Shown here one piece after another: positions 14,815 to 23,345 of a stretch of DNA of 39,298 nucleotides (positions are counted from its first letter, which is position 1; every line of letters begins with the position of its first letter). The position numbers were made by a program, and so were the translations under genes. Where the stretch lies: positions 1 to 39,298 of the forward strand of contig DAWAJD010000021.1 in the NCBI GenBank assembly GCA_052289195.1. Direction: 5' to 3'. The notes under the pieces are model-generated. The model was not told the DNA's origin. It saw only the letters and a list, made by a program, of their open reading frames with translations, and made no database searches. This DNA is from UBA4644 sp900555855. GTDB taxonomy: Bacteria > Bacillota > Clostridia > Oscillospirales > Butyricicoccaceae.

Positions 14815-15885
14815 TTACAGATGATATTTATATGCCGCGGCGCAGGCGCCCTCGCCAGACACCATACACGGCCCCACCGGCTCCTCCGGCAGGCAGACCG
14901 TCCCGAACAGGGGACACGCCTCCGGGGCCAGCTTGCCCTGGATGACCTCTCCGCAGCGGCAGGGCAGCGCCGTCTCCGCAGGCTTTGGCTTCAGGCCGAA
15001 GCGCCGCTCCGCGTCGAAGTCCGCATATTCCGGCCGCAGGCCAAGGCCGCTCTCCGGAATGGCGCCCAGCCCCCGCCAGAGATCGTCTCTGGGGCAGAAC
15101 ACCTGCTCCATCCACTGCCGAGCCAGGGGATTGCCCTCCGGGCGCACGGCCTCGGGATAGGCATTCTCCAGCCGGGGCGTCTTCTGCTCCAGCTGGGCCA
15201 GCAGCAGGTCGATGGCCGTCAGGATCTCCTCCGGCGCAAAGCCCGCGATCACCGCCGGCATGGAATACTGCTCCGGCAGGAAGCGGAAGCCCGCCTCCCC
15301 CAGGATGGTCGCCACATGGCCCGGGCAGAGAAAGCCCTGCACATTGAACTCCGGGTCTGCCATCAGCGCCCGCAGCGCCGGCTCCACCCGCTTGAGCATG
15401 GATAATACAGTAAAATTGGGGACGCTCTGCCGCTGCGCTTCCCGGATGGCGATGGCCGTTCCCGGGGCGGTGGTCTCAAAGCCCGCCCCCAGAAAAACGA
15501 TCTGCTTTTCCGGCAGGGCCCGGGCCAGCGCCAGCGCGTCCAGCGGAGAATAGACGATCTCCACCCGTGCGCCCAGCGCCTTCCGGCGGTTCAGGTTGTC
15601 TCCCTGCCGGCTGCCCGGGACGCGCATCAGGTCGCCATAGGTGCAAAGCACCGTATCCGGCTCCATCGCCAGCGCCAGATAGCAGTCGATGACCTCCGGC
15701 GGCGTGACGCACACAGGACAGCCCGGCCCGGAAAGCAGCCGGACGCCCTCCGGCAGCAAAAAGCGGATGCCGCTTTTTGCAATGGCCATGGTATGCGTCC
15801 CGCAGACCTCCATCAGGTTCACCCGGCCCACCCTGCGGCGGCGGATGCGCTCCAGAATGGCTTCAGCTCTTTCTTGCTGCTTCAT
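14815..15885 (-). CDS. hypD: Hydrogenase formation protein HypD
   Basis: The 356-residue protein has the HypD hallmarks: EVCGTHTMAI near residue 27, GPGCPVCVTP near 58, and the C-terminal iron-sulfur cysteines PCRCGEV...CPLFG..C..PVGPCMVSGEGACAAAY. With HypC it builds the Fe(CN)2CO group. The ATG lies three bases after AGGAGG inside the hypC end, a 23-base overlap. Length is normal. Confidence 0.97.
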   Translation of the reverse strand: MKQQERAEAILERIRRRRVGRVNLMEVCGTHTMAIAKSGIRFLLPEGVRLLSGPGCPVCVTPPEVIDCYLALAMEPDTVLCTYGDLMRVPGSRQGDNLNRRKALGARVEIVYSPLDALALARALPEKQIVFLGAGFETTAPGTAIAIREAQRQSVPNFTVLSMLKRVEPALRALMADPEFNVQGFLCPGHVATILGEAGFRFLPEQYSMPAVIAGFAPEEILTAIDLLLAQLEQKTPRLENAYPEAVRPEGNPLARQWMEQVFCPRDDLWRGLGAIPESGLGLRPEYADFDAERRFGLKPKPAETALPCRCGEVIQGKLAPEACPLFGTVCLPEEPVGPCMVSGEGACAAAYKYHL

Positions 15886-16111
15886 AGACCTCCTGCAGGG
15901 CCGCCTCCACCTCTCTTGCGGCGGCCAGATCCTTCTCGGCCTGCTCCCGGCTCAGCCGCTCGATGGCAAAGCCCGCATGGACCATGACAAAATCGCCCAC
16001 CTGCGGCTCCGGGATGAAGTCCACCCGGATGTTCAGGCGGACGCCGTCCCGCGCGCCCACGGCTTCGTTGCCGGAGACCTCAACGAGCTCCAGCGGTATG
16101 GCAAGACACAT
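15863..16111 (-). CDS. hypC: Hydrogenase maturation chaperone HypC
   Basis: The 82-residue protein begins MCLAIPLELVEV, the HypC signature with the essential Cys2, and has DFVMVHAGFAIERL in the middle. It carries the iron group with HypD and holds the large subunit during assembly. The ATG (16111) has AAAGGAG upstream and lies inside the hypF end (32-base overlap). Length is normal. Confidence 0.96.
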   Translation of the reverse strand: MCLAIPLELVEVSGNEAVGARDGVRLNIRVDFIPEPQVGDFVMVHAGFAIERLSREQAEKDLAAAREVEAALQEVYEAARKS

Positions 16112-18362
16112 GGCGCTTCCCGCTCCTTTCCGCAATGGCCGCCTGCCCGAAGGAGACGCCCTCGTCGTTGGTAGAGACTCTGCTGTGGTGATACACGGCA
16201 AAGCCCGCTTCCCGCAGCAGCGCCGGCAGGCGGTGCAGCAGGATCCTGTTCTGAAATGTGCCGCCGGAGAGGACGACTCTGTCCAGCCCGGTCTCGGCAC
16301 GGATCTGCTCACAAAGCTCCCGCGCCATATCCGCCAGCGTGTTCAAAAACGCCTGGGCGCTCTGGCCGGCGGGCGTTCCCTGCCGCCGGTCCTGGCAGAG
16401 GGCGCGGATCATGGGCCGGAAGTCCAGCCGGAACAGGCCGTCCTCCCGGAGAATCGCATAGGGATAAACGGTCTCGCAGGGCTCTGCCGCCGTCTCCAGC
16501 AAGATGGCGCCCTGGCCCTCGTAGCTGGCCTGCTGCCGGATGCCCAGCAGGGCGCACACCCCGTCAAACAGGCGGCCCATGCTGGTGCAGACCGGGCTGT
16601 TCAGCCCGTTTTGCAGCAGGGTCCGGACCAGCTCCACCTGCTCCGCCGGGAAAAAGGCCCCGGGGTCCTCCCCCGCGTCCTCCAGCAGGGAGATGGCCGT
16701 CCGCCAGAGCTCCTTGGTGACCCGGTCGCCCCCCGGCAGGGCAAAGGGCCGCAGCGAACCGGCCCGGGCAAAGCCCTCGTAGCCGCCGGTGAGGAATTCT
16801 CCGCCCCAGACAGTGCCGTCGGTGCCGTAGCCGGTGCCGTCCCAGACGACGCCGATACATTCTCCCTCCAGTCCGTTGTCTGCCATGCAGGAGGCCATAT
16901 GGGCCCAGTGATGCTGGATGCGCAGCAGGGGGATATGTTCCTCCGCCGCCCGCTCCTCGGCATATTCCGTGGAGAGATAGTCCGGGTGCAGGTCGCAGGC
17001 GATGAGGGTGGGGTGAATATCGAACATATGGGAAAAATGGCGGATCTGATCCTGATAGTTCTCATAGGTCTCCAGATTTTTCAGATCGCCGATGTGTTGG
17101 CTCTGGAATACATAGCGCCCCTTGGTGAGGCTGAAGCTGGCCTTCTGCTCTGCGCCGCAGGCCAGAAGCTGGCCCTCCGCTCCCGCCAGCGAAAGGGGGA
17201 AGGGGGCATAGCCCCGGCTGCGCCGGACGGGATATTCCTTTCCGTCCACCACCCACAACAGCGAATCGTCGCAGCGGGTGTGGATCTCCCGGTTGTGCAG
17301 CAGGAAGAAATCCGCAATGCCGGAAAGCTCCCGCAGGGCCTGCTCGTTTTTGTAGAGGATGGGCATATCCGAGAGGTTGGCGGAGGTCATGATCAGGCTG
17401 TCCAGCCCGCCGGAAAGCAGCAGATAGTGCAGCGGCGTATAGGGCAGCATCACGCCCACATAGCCGTTGTCGCTGATGTGGGGCAGGCTGCCCTTTTCCT
17501 TCTTTTCCAAAAGGACGATGGGCCGGCGGAAGCTCTCCAAAACGGCCTGCTCCTCCGGCGTGATCCGGCAGTAGCGGCGGGCCGCCTCCGCGTCCCGGCA
17601 CATAATGGCAAAGGGCTTTTCGTCCCGGTGCTTTCTCCGGCGCAGGGTCATGGCCGCCTCCGGCAGATCGCAGCGGCAGGCCAGATGGATGCCGCCCAGG
17701 CCCTTCACCGCCACCAGCTTGCCCTCCGTCAGGGCCTGGATGGCCTGTTCGATGGGGTCGCCCTCCACGGGCCTTCCCGCCGCGTCCAGCAGAAACACAT
17801 GCGGCCCGCACACCGGGCAGCAATCCGGCTGGGCATGGTAGCGCCGGTCGGTGATGGTCTTATATTCCGCTTCGCAGGCGGGACACATGGGAAACACGCC
17901 CATGGTGGTCTTGCAGCGGTCGTAGGGCACATCCTTGATGATGGTAAAGCGCGGGCCGCAGTTGGTGCAGTTGATAAAGGGATAGCGGTAGCGCCGGTCC
18001 GCCGGATCAAACAGCTCCCGCAGGCAGTCCTCACAGATGCCCACATCCGGGGAGATCAGCGTGTTGCGCTCCTGCAGCGCCTTGCTCTGGCGGATCTCAA
18101 AGCCCTGATAGCCCATGAGCTGGGAAAAAAACGCCGTATGCACCGATTCGATGACGGCCAGCTTGGGCGTCTTGGTGCGCAGGTCGGAAAGAAAGCGCTG
18201 GACGGAGGCTTCCTCCCCCTCCAGCTCGATCTCCGCCCCCTCAGAGGTGTTGCGGATCCAGCCGGAAAGGGCCTCCCCGGTGATCAGCTTGTGGATAAAG
18301 GGGCGGAAGCCCACGCCCTGAACGATGCCGTTGACCTGAATGTTTGCGCGAATGACTGCCAT
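16080..18362 (-). CDS. hypF: Carbamoyltransferase HypF
   Basis: The 760-residue protein has the HypF domain order: an acylphosphatase-like domain (NGIVQGVGFRPFIHKL at about 11-26), two zinc-finger sets (CEDC...CTNCGPRF and CPAC...CCPVCGP at about 110-185), a YrdC domain (about 200-380) and a Kae1-like domain with HHWAHMASCM and VVWDGTGYGTDGTVWGGEF. It makes the carbamoyl group for HypE from carbamoyl phosphate and ATP. It is the first gene of the locus, downstream of a promoter, and overlaps hypC. All expected domains are present. Confidence 0.97.
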   Translation of the reverse strand: MAVIRANIQVNGIVQGVGFRPFIHKLITGEALSGWIRNTSEGAEIELEGEEASVQRFLSDLRTKTPKLAVIESVHTAFFSQLMGYQGFEIRQSKALQERNTLISPDVGICEDCLRELFDPADRRYRYPFINCTNCGPRFTIIKDVPYDRCKTTMGVFPMCPACEAEYKTITDRRYHAQPDCCPVCGPHVFLLDAAGRPVEGDPIEQAIQALTEGKLVAVKGLGGIHLACRCDLPEAAMTLRRRKHRDEKPFAIMCRDAEAARRYCRITPEEQAVLESFRRPIVLLEKKEKGSLPHISDNGYVGVMLPYTPLHYLLLSGGLDSLIMTSANLSDMPILYKNEQALRELSGIADFFLLHNREIHTRCDDSLLWVVDGKEYPVRRSRGYAPFPLSLAGAEGQLLACGAEQKASFSLTKGRYVFQSQHIGDLKNLETYENYQDQIRHFSHMFDIHPTLIACDLHPDYLSTEYAEERAAEEHIPLLRIQHHWAHMASCMADNGLEGECIGVVWDGTGYGTDGTVWGGEFLTGGYEGFARAGSLRPFALPGGDRVTKELWRTAISLLEDAGEDPGAFFPAEQVELVRTLLQNGLNSPVCTSMGRLFDGVCALLGIRQQASYEGQGAILLETAAEPCETVYPYAILREDGLFRLDFRPMIRALCQDRRQGTPAGQSAQAFLNTLADMARELCEQIRAETGLDRVVLSGGTFQNRILLHRLPALLREAGFAVYHHSRVSTNDEGVSFGQAAIAERSGKRHVSCHTAGAR

Positions 18363-18422
18363 GTGAAAAAAGACTCCCGTTCTGAAAATGGCCCCAATGC
18401 GACCATTCTAATTACACGATCC

Positions 18423-18463
18423 ATTATATCCTGTATCATACTGCATTTTTCCCAAAAGCGCAA
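18423..18463 (-). promoter_or_regulatory. Promoter of the hypF-led hydrogenase locus
   Basis: On the minus strand TTGCGC and TATGAT lie 17 bases apart (18463-18435); a perfect TATAAT lies nearby at 18428-18423 but lacks a good -35 at 17 bases. The 218-base gap upstream of hypF otherwise has AT-rich leader sequence, in which I see no riboswitch or clear operator. Confidence 0.6.
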
Positions 18464-18567
18464 TGAAAAATTCAGTAATTGTTCATAATTCCCTTTGGTT
18501 TTACTGTTTTTAACAAAAACCGCAGATATATTTTGTCGAATTTGCTCATTTCTCCGAAGAACGCAGG

Positions 18568-18607
18568 AAAAAAGCGCCGGCAGAACGAAAAAATCGCTCT
18601 GCCGGGC
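18568..18607 (-). terminator. Terminator between the small protein gene and hypF
   Basis: A 12-bp stem (CCGGCAGAGCGA with TCGTTCTGCCGG, one G-U) is followed on the minus strand by GCGCTTTTTTCC. It ends the transcript of the small protein and D-aminoacylase, upstream of the hypF promoter. Confidence 0.75.
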
Positions 18608-18629
18608 TGTATGGATATTCAAAAAGGCT

Positions 18630-18830
18630 TTAATTCTTCCGGTATTTCGGATCGTCGAAGTCCATGACGGGGCGGCCCTCCGCGCTGTCCTGCACATAGA
18701 CGGTGTTGGTCTCGATAAAGGCCAGCTGCATGGCGAAGGCCTTGGCCTCCTGAAGGTCGTCGGTCTCAAAAAACTGCCGGAAGCCGGGACGGCCCGGGGT
18801 CTTATCGTCGCACATGATCTGAAAACGCAT
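18630..18830 (-). CDS. Small protein of unknown function
   Basis: A 66-residue soluble, acidic protein with a good ribosome site (GGGAG) before ATG 18830. It reads MRFQIMCDDKTPGRP at the start, then FFETDDLQEAKAFAMQLAFIE, which looks like a beta-alpha unit, and ends DFDDPKYRKN. I do not recognise the family. It follows the D-aminoacylase-like gene by 16 bases and has a terminator after it, so the two are probably co-transcribed. No membrane segment or signal is visible. Confidence 0.65.
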   Translation of the reverse strand: MRFQIMCDDKTPGRPGFRQFFETDDLQEAKAFAMQLAFIETNTVYVQDSAEGRPVMDFDDPKYRKN

Positions 18831-18846
18831 GGTTTCCGCTCCCTTC

Positions 18847-20424
18847 TTATTTTTGCTGCCGCAGCAGCAGGCGGCCCGCCGGCGCGCCGGTGGGCTCGTT
18901 GTCCCGGAGGACGATCTGCCCGTTGAGCAGCACATAGCGCAGGCCGCTGTTGCTTTGCAGGGGGGCGGTGTAGGTGGCGTTGTCGCCCACAGTCTCCGGA
19001 TCAAACAGCACCAGATCCGCGTCCATGCCCTCCCGCACCAGGCCCTTGCCTGCCAGACCGTAGACGGCGGCGGGCATGGAGGTCATCTTCCGGATGGCCT
19101 CCGGCAGGGAGATCACGCCCTTTTCCCGCACATAGCGTCCCAGCACCCGGGGAAAGGCCGCAAAGGTCCGGGGATGGGCCGGCTCCGCGTCGGAATAGGA
19201 GACGCCGTCCGTCCCCACCATGGCCCGGGGCCAGCCCATGACCCGCACCAGATCCTCCTCGCTCTGGGTGTGGAAGATGGCGCTGGTGCCCAGCCGGTCG
19301 GCGATCAGCAGGTCGCACTGGGTGTCGAAGGGATCCTCTCCCCGCGCCCCGGCGATCTCATTGAGCATCCGCCCGGCATACTCCGGATGGGAGGCGGACC
19401 AGCCGATCATGGTGTATTGGAAGCGCTCCCGGGAGGTCTTTTTGCCGCAGATCACCGGCCGCAGCGTCTCCCGCTTTTCGGGAGAGAGCAGCTCCAGCAG
19501 CGCCTCCACGCCCAGCGCGTGCAGCGCATCGGGAATGTTGGTCGCAAGCCCGGTGGACGACGCCGTATAGGGATACTGGTCGCAGAACACATCACAGCCC
19601 CGCGCCGCCGCCTGCTCCATCAGGGAAAGGGTCGCGGCGGTCTTGTTCCAGTTGAAGACGCCGCCGGTGGCCTTATGGTGAGAGATAACGCAGCGGCAGC
19701 CGCTCTCCTCCGCCACCCGGAGCATCTCCGCCGTGGCCTCCACCAGCCTTGCGCTCTCGCTGCGCATGTGGACGGTGAACAGGCCGCCCTTTTCCGCCGC
19801 CGTCCGGGCCAGCGCGATCAGCTCCTCCGTCTCCGCATAGCTTCCCGGCGGATAGATCAGGCCGAAGGAAAGGCCCAGCGCGCCCGCGTCCATGCTCTCT
19901 GCCAGCAGCGCCTGCATCTGGCCCAGCTCCTCCGGCGTGGGCCGGCGGTTTTCATAGCCCATGACGCAGGCCCGCAGCATGCCGTGGCCCACCAGAAAGG
20001 CGGCGTTGGCCCCCAGCGGCTTTTTGGCCAGATAGGCAAAATAATCCTTCAGGCTCCGCCGCGCCTGCAGGGCTTTTTCGTCCAGCGGCCGGCCGCCCAC
20101 CCGGATGCAGTCCTCCAGATGCGCCCGGGCCATGGGCGCAGGCGATTCGCCGCACATCCCGCCCACAAAGGTGGTGATGCCCTGGCCGATGTCGTTCCGG
20201 CAGGCCGGGTTATGCTCCAGAGCCATGTCCTGATGGCTGTGGGCGTCGATAAAGCCGGGACAAAGCACCAGCCCCCGTCCGTCAATAACGGTCTCCGCCG
20301 TGCCCTGCAGCCGCCGTCCAATGGCGGCGATCTTTCCGCCGGAAATACCCGCGTCGCTGAAATAGCCGGGGCCGCCGGTGCCGTCCAGGATCAGCGCGTC
20401 CCGGATCAGAATGTCATAGTTCAT
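18847..20424 (-). CDS. N-acyl-D-amino-acid deacylase-like amidohydrolase
   Basis: The 525-residue protein has the metal-dependent amidohydrolase fold: GFIDAHSHQDM (H62, H64), a CVISHHKATG segment, DGVSYSD, and the N- and C-terminal caps (NYDILIRDALILDGTG; DADLVLFDPETV). D-aminoacylases remove acyl groups from D-amino acids, with a metal-binding cysteine often in a GNCG/CGES-type motif (here MCGESPAPM). This is the likely group, but dihydroorotase and dihydropyrimidinase relatives share the fold. I take ATG 20424 after GAGGAG; the longer frame upstream has no good ribosome site. Substrate is not known. It could salvage D-amino acid derivatives from peptidoglycan. Confidence 0.8.
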   Translation of the reverse strand: MNYDILIRDALILDGTGGPGYFSDAGISGGKIAAIGRRLQGTAETVIDGRGLVLCPGFIDAHSHQDMALEHNPACRNDIGQGITTFVGGMCGESPAPMARAHLEDCIRVGGRPLDEKALQARRSLKDYFAYLAKKPLGANAAFLVGHGMLRACVMGYENRRPTPEELGQMQALLAESMDAGALGLSFGLIYPPGSYAETEELIALARTAAEKGGLFTVHMRSESARLVEATAEMLRVAEESGCRCVISHHKATGGVFNWNKTAATLSLMEQAAARGCDVFCDQYPYTASSTGLATNIPDALHALGVEALLELLSPEKRETLRPVICGKKTSRERFQYTMIGWSASHPEYAGRMLNEIAGARGEDPFDTQCDLLIADRLGTSAIFHTQSEEDLVRVMGWPRAMVGTDGVSYSDAEPAHPRTFAAFPRVLGRYVREKGVISLPEAIRKMTSMPAAVYGLAGKGLVREGMDADLVLFDPETVGDNATYTAPLQSNSGLRYVLLNGQIVLRDNEPTGAPAGRLLLRQQK

Positions 20425-20497
20425 GCACTCGCTCCTCTCCGCGATCTTTGCCCCTATTTTACACGACCGGGCGCAAAAATGCAAGAAACGGCGCTTT

Positions 20498-20823
20498 TCA
20501 GCTGCGGTCGCCGGGAGAAAAGACCAGCGCCGCCAGCAGGGAAAGGGTCACGGCCCGCCGGTAAAGGCGCCCAGAAGCCCGCTCTCCGCCACAGCCTTTT
20601 TCACGCCCTCCGCCATGGTATAGCCAAAGCCCAAAAGCGGCACGGTGGCGCCGCAGCCCGCAAACTCCGCCACCGGCTTCCAGAGTCCAAGGCCCCCCAG
20701 CACCACGCCCAGCACCACATAGGCGCTGAGGATCCGGGCGGGGGTCAGGCGGGTGCGGTCGATGAGCACCTGGCTCAGGGCGCAGATGGCCCCGCCCACC
20801 AGAAAAGCCTTCAGCAGCATCAT
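20498..20823 (-). pseudogene. spoVAE: Stage V sporulation protein AE, apparently frameshifted
   Basis: The open frame (20823-20548, 91 residues) matches SpoVAE from the start: MLLKAFLVGGAICALSQVLID, LTPARILSAYVVLGVVLGGLGLW, GATVPLLGFGYTMAEG. Intact SpoVAE is near 116 residues and ends with a hydrophobic helix. Here translation stops after GAFTGGP. In the next frame the DNA continues AVTLSLLAALVFSPGDRS and stops at 20498, which resembles the missing C-terminal helix (AAILFGFIGALIF type). About nine residues between the parts are lost, so a small deletion that shifted the frame is the simplest explanation; a sequencing error cannot be excluded. SpoVA proteins form a dipicolinic acid channel in the forespore membrane. 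It overlaps spoVAD by four bases. Confidence 0.75.
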
Positions 20824-21824
20824 GCCATCGCCTCCAATCGGATCAGATGACAGATCCCCGGGATGCTCTCTCCCTGATTTGCAGAGACCGGGCTCATCAG
20901 CGCCCCCGTCCCGCAGAAGAGGATCCGCCCTTTTTCGCCCCGGGCCAGCTCCGGCAGCAGCCGGCAGCAAAGCACCGCCGCAGAGCAGCCGCAGCCGGAG
21001 GCGCCCGCATGGGCGTCCTGGGTCTCGTCATAAAGCAGCGTGCCGCAGTCCTGATACCGGTCTCCCAGCTCCACGCCGTCCTGCCGGAACAGCTGCCGGA
21101 CCAGCGCCTCGCCCACCGACGCCAGATCGCCGGTATAGATCCCATCAAAGTCCTCCGGCCGCTGGCCGCTGTCCTGAAAGAAGGTGCGCAGGGTCTCATA
21201 GGCGCTCTGGGCCATGGCGGCCCCCATGTTGGCGCTGTCAGTAACGCCGGGGTCATAGATCCGGCCCACGGTGGCGGCGGTGATCCCGATGCGCTTTTTC
21301 TCCCCGCAAAGCACCACCGCGCCGCAGGCGGTGGCCGTCCATTGGGCGCAGGGCGGCCGCTGGCCCCCGTATTCCAGCGGATAACGGTATTGCCGCTCTG
21401 CGGAGCAGAAGTGGGACGATGCCAGGCAGAGCGCCCGCCCGCCGAAGCCGCCGGAAAGCAGGGCGCTGCCCAGCAGCAGGCTCTCCGCCATGGTGGAGCA
21501 GGCTCCGTAAAGCCCCAGATAAGGGACGCCCAGCTCCCGCATGGCAAAGCTGGTGGAAATACACTGATTCAGGAGATCGCCCCCCAGGGCAAAGCTCAGA
21601 TCCGCAGGGGAAAGCTCCGCCTTGTTCAGGGCGTGGGCACAGGCGGTCTCCACCATCTTCCGCTCGCCCTGCTCCCAGGTCCTGCAGCCAAAGCGGTTTT
21701 CCTTTGCCGTATAGTCAAACAGCGGGCCAAGCGGCCCCTGCCCCTCCTTGGTGCCGCCGGCGGCGGCGCAGCTCTCCACCCAGACCGGCGGATCAAAAAA
21801 CAGCGTGTCGCCCCGCCGCTTCAT
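20820..21824 (-). CDS. spoVAD: Stage V sporulation protein AD
   Basis: The 334-residue protein has the thiolase-like SpoVAD fold: an N-terminal TLFFDPPVWVES, SFALGGDLLNQCISTSFAMRELGVPYLGLYGACSTMAE in the middle, GVTDSANMGAAMA and GIYTGDLASVG. SpoVAD is the soluble member of the SpoVA group and binds dipicolinic acid. Both ends overlap its neighbours by four bases (spoVAC, spoVAE). Length is normal. Confidence 0.95.
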   Translation of the reverse strand: MKRRGDTLFFDPPVWVESCAAAGGTKEGQGPLGPLFDYTAKENRFGCRTWEQGERKMVETACAHALNKAELSPADLSFALGGDLLNQCISTSFAMRELGVPYLGLYGACSTMAESLLLGSALLSGGFGGRALCLASSHFCSAERQYRYPLEYGGQRPPCAQWTATACGAVVLCGEKKRIGITAATVGRIYDPGVTDSANMGAAMAQSAYETLRTFFQDSGQRPEDFDGIYTGDLASVGEALVRQLFRQDGVELGDRYQDCGTLLYDETQDAHAGASGCGCSAAVLCCRLLPELARGEKGRILFCGTGALMSPVSANQGESIPGICHLIRLEAMA

Positions 21825-22267
21825 GCCGCACCTCCCGCCAGCCAGAGGATCAGCCCATAGATCACGCTGGCGCTGATGCCGAGGGTCAGCACCGGCCCGG
21901 CGATGGAAAACATCTTGACGCAGCTGCCCAAAACGAAGCCCTCCGTCTTAAACTCCAGAGCGGGGGCGGCGATAGCGTTGGCAAAGCCGGTGATAGGGAC
22001 CAGCGTTCCGGCCCCGGCGAAGCGGGCCAGCTTTTCAAACAGCCGCAGCGCCGTCAGCAAAACCCCCAGCAGGATCAGCGAGCAGGAGACCGCCGTCCCG
22101 GCGCTCTGCCCGTCCAGCCCCGCGCCCTCATAGAGCATCCGCAGCCCCTGCCCCAGTGCGCAGATGGCCCCGCCCACCAGAAAGGCGGCGGGAACGGTCT
22201 TATAGGAGGGGGAGGGAGGCGAGGCCTGCCGGTAAAGGTCGGCATATTCCTTCCGATTCAGTTTCAT
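21821..22267 (-). CDS. spoVAC: Stage V sporulation protein AC
   Basis: The 148-residue membrane protein has the SpoVAC opening (NRKEYADLYRQASPPSPSYKTVPAAFLVGGAICALGQGL) and the GTLVPITGFANAIAAPALEFKTEG loop with about four helices. SpoVAC is a mechanosensitive-type channel subunit involved in dipicolinic acid movement during sporulation and germination. It has a GGAGG site before its ATG. First of three spoVA genes here; other spoVA genes (A, B, F) are not in the window. Confidence 0.95.
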   Translation of the reverse strand: MKLNRKEYADLYRQASPPSPSYKTVPAAFLVGGAICALGQGLRMLYEGAGLDGQSAGTAVSCSLILLGVLLTALRLFEKLARFAGAGTLVPITGFANAIAAPALEFKTEGFVLGSCVKMFSIAGPVLTLGISASVIYGLILWLAGGAA

Positions 22268-22285
22268 GATGATTCACCTCCGCTT

Positions 22286-22314
22286 TAGTTTTGCATAAAA
22301 CGGCGTGAATATGC
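22286..22314 (-). promoter_or_regulatory. Possible sigma-G promoter of spoVAC-D-E
   Basis: On the minus strand GCATA (fits the GHATR -35 of sigma G) and AAAACTA (two mismatches from the CATNMTA -10) are separated by 17 bases. spoVA genes are forespore-expressed under sigma G in Bacillus, so this fits. It lies in the 67-base gap after the VanY-like gene. Confidence 0.5.
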
Positions 22315-22334
22315 GAGAATTTGCCGCGCGGCGG

Positions 22335-23201
22335 TCAATGCAGCCGGAAGGTCAGCACGAAGCTGCCGTCGCCCACGGCGGAGACCTCCGCCCGGGAAAA
22401 CGCCCGGGGCACCAGCAGCGCATCGCCCTGCTGCCGGGAGATCAGGCTGTCGCCGCAAGCATAAAACCGGCCGGGCCGCAGGGAGGAAAGATAGCCCTCC
22501 AGCGTCAGGCGGTTTTTCATGATCAGCTCCGCATGGGGCTGGCCCACATAGCGCAGATGCCAGGGCTCCCAGGGGATGCCCGTCTCCCCTTCCCCATAAT
22601 AGGGATAGCGGAGGATAAAGCCCTGCTGCCAGCACCAGCGGTTCAGCCACTGGCCCGTTTCGCAGCGGATCAGGCTCTTGCCCGCATAGCCGGAGAGGTA
22701 AACATCCAGCGCAAGGCCGGTCTGGTGCTCGCTCTCGCCGGCAGCCGCGGCATAGCGGCCCTGGCTTTCCGCCAGCGACGCCTGCTTTTCCGCCGTGCGG
22801 AAGGCGCTGGAAATATAGAGCTTCGTGCCGAAGCGCTCCTTTGCCTCCTTTGCCAGCGCGGCATAGGCCGCGCCGGTCTCCGCCGTCATGCGCAGGCCGC
22901 TGTCCCGGTATTCCTCCACCGGGGCCGCATAGCCCTCCGGCAGGGGATGCCCCTCCCGCACCAGCAGCAGCGTATCCTGCCGCACCGTCCGCGGGTCGGC
23001 CAGCAGCTCCTCCAGCGTCATGGCGGCGGCGTCTGCCGCCGTCTCGGTCCAGTCCAGCGATTCCTGCCCGGCGATGATCCTGTCCAGCAGCACAAAGCGC
23101 ACCCCGGCGCACTGGGGCGCCAGCGCCAGCAAAAACAGCCCTGCCGCCAGCAAAAGCAGCGTGATCCCGGTAAAGACCGCGGAGCGTTTCCATCGTTTCA
23201 T
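22335..23201 (-). CDS. D-alanyl-D-alanine carboxypeptidase, VanY/M15B type
   Basis: The 288-residue protein begins with a basic stretch and a hydrophobic signal anchor (about 8-28). The M15B zinc motifs are present: SEHQTGLALDVYLSG (His and Asp ligands) and IPWEPWHLRYVG (catalytic Glu and His ligand), with ISSAFRTAEKQ ahead. Such enzymes trim the last D-alanine from peptidoglycan stems. It lies just upstream of spoVAC, 67 bases away, which recalls the dacF arrangement ahead of a sporulation operon in Bacillus (inference). Start: GGAGGAG site. Length is normal. Confidence 0.92.
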   Translation of the reverse strand: MKRWKRSAVFTGITLLLLAAGLFLLALAPQCAGVRFVLLDRIIAGQESLDWTETAADAAAMTLEELLADPRTVRQDTLLLVREGHPLPEGYAAPVEEYRDSGLRMTAETGAAYAALAKEAKERFGTKLYISSAFRTAEKQASLAESQGRYAAAAGESEHQTGLALDVYLSGYAGKSLIRCETGQWLNRWCWQQGFILRYPYYGEGETGIPWEPWHLRYVGQPHAELIMKNRLTLEGYLSSLRPGRFYACGDSLISRQQGDALLVPRAFSRAEVSAVGDGSFVLTFRLH

Positions 23202-23345
23202 CCGATCTCCTCCTTTGTCCCGTTCAGCATAGCAGGGATCTCTTACGAACGGCCGGAGAAAGCCCTTAAGCTTTGTTTAAGATGGCCCGCACGCCCTGCC
23301 CGGACGGGGCATAGGATGGAGCAGATCGCGCAAAGGGGGGAGACC

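Noticed and set aside
15963..18488. 841-codon plus-strand frame across hypC and hypF
   Set aside because: Antisense to hypF, which has full domain matches; the translation has no recognisable motif.
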